Assembly: GCA_013388525.1 (NCBI GenBank)
Contig: JACAFA010000259.1
Location: forward strand, 1-6,769
Length of the DNA: 6,769 nucleotides
Origin: Ignavibacteriaceae bacterium
GTDB lineage: Bacteria > Bacteroidota > Ignavibacteria > Ignavibacteriales > Ignavibacteriaceae
Direction of reading: 5' to 3'
Both the position numbers and the translations under genes were made by a program. The notes under the pieces were generated by a model. It saw only the letters and a list, made by a program, of their open reading frames with translations. It made no database searches and was not told the origin of the DNA. Shown in pieces: positions 5,959 through 6,769 of this stretch (position 1 is its first letter; each line of letters begins with the position of its first letter).

Positions 5959-6740
5959 TCAAGCTCTTTATTTACTTCCTTTAAAAGCTGTTTTGCTTCT
6001 TTCAAATACTCATCATCATCTTCTAAAACAACGGGAGCTTTTTCAACAAGAAGAAGATTTTCCTTTGCAGGTTCATATTCACCTTCTTCAATGTATGCTT
6101 TTGCAAGTTCAAGGTAAAACATTCTCATATTTGGTCTCAGCTTAACAGCATTTTGAAGTTCTCGTATTGCAACCTCCATATCACCCCATCCCAATCCAAG
6201 CGGTAATCTTATCAAATAAGATTTTTCACAAACTTTTGCATGCGTTCTTCCCAGCACATAATGCGAAAGTGCCTGGACATAGTTTCCACCATTGTTTAGT
6301 TGAATCGCTCTTTCACTATCTGATTTAACATCATCAACAGTTCCGATTGCAGAAAAGACACCTTGAAATAAAGCAATTCTTCCGTTGACGATTGCTCTTC
6401 TTAAATAAGTAACAGATTGATCCGGTGCAAGTTTAACAGCACTGTCAGCATATACAAATGATTCTTTATACTTATTAAACTTTGCATCCCTTTGCTGATC
6501 ATTTCCTTCTGGCATTTTATTAGCTATATCCACTATCGCTCTGCTAATTCTCCAGAGTATCTCCCAGTTTGCCGGGGAGAGTTTGTCAGCTTTCTGATAA
6601 GCTTCCAAAGATTTTTGATGATTGAATTCAGTGTTGTATTTATCACCTTCCTGAATCAATTGTTCAACCGTCTGCGAAAAAAGTACATCGTTAATTATCA
6701 CAGAAAAAAGAAGCATTAGAAAAAGTATAAATGTTCTCAT
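5955..6740 (-). CDS. Exported TPR protein, similar in layout to the RMDN-type TPR family
   Basis: The product is 261 aa from the ATG at 6738-6740, which is preceded by AAAGGAG. An in-frame TTG at 6761 would translate through that ribosome site, so it is rejected. Residues 1-23 (MRTF, a hydrophobic stretch, LFSQ) look like a cleavable signal peptide. TPR-like helices follow at about 26-56 (GDKYNTEFNHQKSLEAYQKADKL), 84-106 (YADSAVKLAPD), 155-165 and 188-238, where AIRELQNAVKLRPNMRMFYLELAKAYIEEGEYEPAKENL is the clearest pair. 'ILWRISRAIVDIA' (61-73) and the helical spacing recall the family of eukaryotic regulators of microtubule dynamics (RMDN/FAM82) and its bacterial relatives. That resemblance is from memory and no role follows from it. 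The protein is probably periplasmic or outer-membrane facing and mediates protein contacts. It is first in an operon with the sirtuin gene. Confidence 0.85.
   Translation of the reverse strand: MRTFILFLMLLFSVIINDVLFSQTVEQLIQEGDKYNTEFNHQKSLEAYQKADKLSPANWEILWRISRAIVDIANKMPEGNDQQRDAKFNKYKESFVYADSAVKLAPDQSVTYLRRAIVNGRIALFQGVFSAIGTVDDVKSDSERAIQLNNGGNYVQALSHYVLGRTHAKVCEKSYLIRLPLGLGWGDMEVAIRELQNAVKLRPNMRMFYLELAKAYIEEGEYEPAKENLLLVEKAPVVLEDDDEYLKEAKQLLKEVNKELE
5964..5969 (-). promoter_or_regulatory. Ribosome binding site of the sirtuin gene, inside the TPR gene
   Basis: The minus strand reads aaagag, 5 bases before the GTG start at 5958. It supports the GTG, which overlaps the upstream stop, as the true start and fits coupled translation. 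Confidence 0.55.
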
Positions 6741-6744
6741 ATTT

Positions 6745-6751
6745 CTCCTTT
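6745..6751 (-). promoter_or_regulatory. Ribosome binding site deciding the TPR gene start
   Basis: The minus strand reads AAAGGAG, 4 bases before the ATG at 6740. It places the start there rather than at the TTG further upstream. Confidence 0.8.
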
Positions 6752-6762
6752 GATTAATCAAA
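6749..6762. promoter_or_regulatory. Perfect 14-bp palindrome overlapping the TPR gene ribosome site
   Basis: The sequence tttgattaatcaaa equals its own reverse complement. It sits at the leader of the TPR-sirtuin operon and shares three bases with the Shine-Dalgarno sequence, so it could be an operator. The promoter lies beyond the window edge. A palindrome this AT-rich can also arise by chance. Confidence 0.3.
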
Positions 6763-6769
6763 TAAAGAA

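Noticed and set aside
6492..6719. Plus-strand 75-codon open frame inside the TPR gene
   Set aside because: It is antisense to the signal peptide and first TPR helices; shadow frame only.

Overview
The window is AT-rich. It carries one gene cut by the left edge, four complete protein genes on the minus strand, and one short gene remnant. A secreted subtilisin-like protease ends in a textbook type IX secretion (T9SS) sorting domain with the 'NYPNPFNP' signature, which points to the Bacteroidota / Chlorobiota / Ignavibacteriota group. That form of the motif is especially common in Ignavibacteria-like genomes, so Ignavibacteriota or a close relative is my best guess. This is an inference from one gene; there is no rRNA or other marker here.

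Layout. Positions 1-213 (+) hold the 3' end of a MarR-family regulator, followed by a strong palindromic intergenic repeat (246-296). The protease (306-3590, -) converges on it. Behind the protease is a 173-bp gap containing a long imperfect inverted repeat (3647-3722), then a Cys-anchored lipoprotein folded as an Asp-box beta-propeller (3764-4909, -). A gene-poor stretch (4910-5214) holds a candidate promoter for the lipoprotein and, at its far end, a 57-bp remnant of a second marR 3' end. The right part is a two-gene operon on the minus strand. A signal-peptide TPR protein (5955-6740) is followed, with a 4-base GTGA overlap, by a Zn-binding CobB-type sirtuin (5215-5958).

How the genes may work together. 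The protease and the propeller lipoprotein are both predicted to be exported and probably act at or outside the cell surface; whether they interact is unknown. The sirtuin is cytoplasmic, while its translationally coupled TPR partner is exported or membrane-tethered, so their link is likely co-expression rather than contact.

The most interesting signal is structural. The last 50 coding bases of the left marR gene recur, 43 of 50 identical and in the same orientation, about 5 kb away beside the sirtuin gene, and most of the differences are silent or conservative. The two copies flank the protease/lipoprotein block. This looks like a footprint of insertion at, or duplication of, a marR 3' end. 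No integrase or transposase is present, so the mechanism remains open. I see no CRISPR array, RNA gene, complete mobile element or clearly new multi-gene system.
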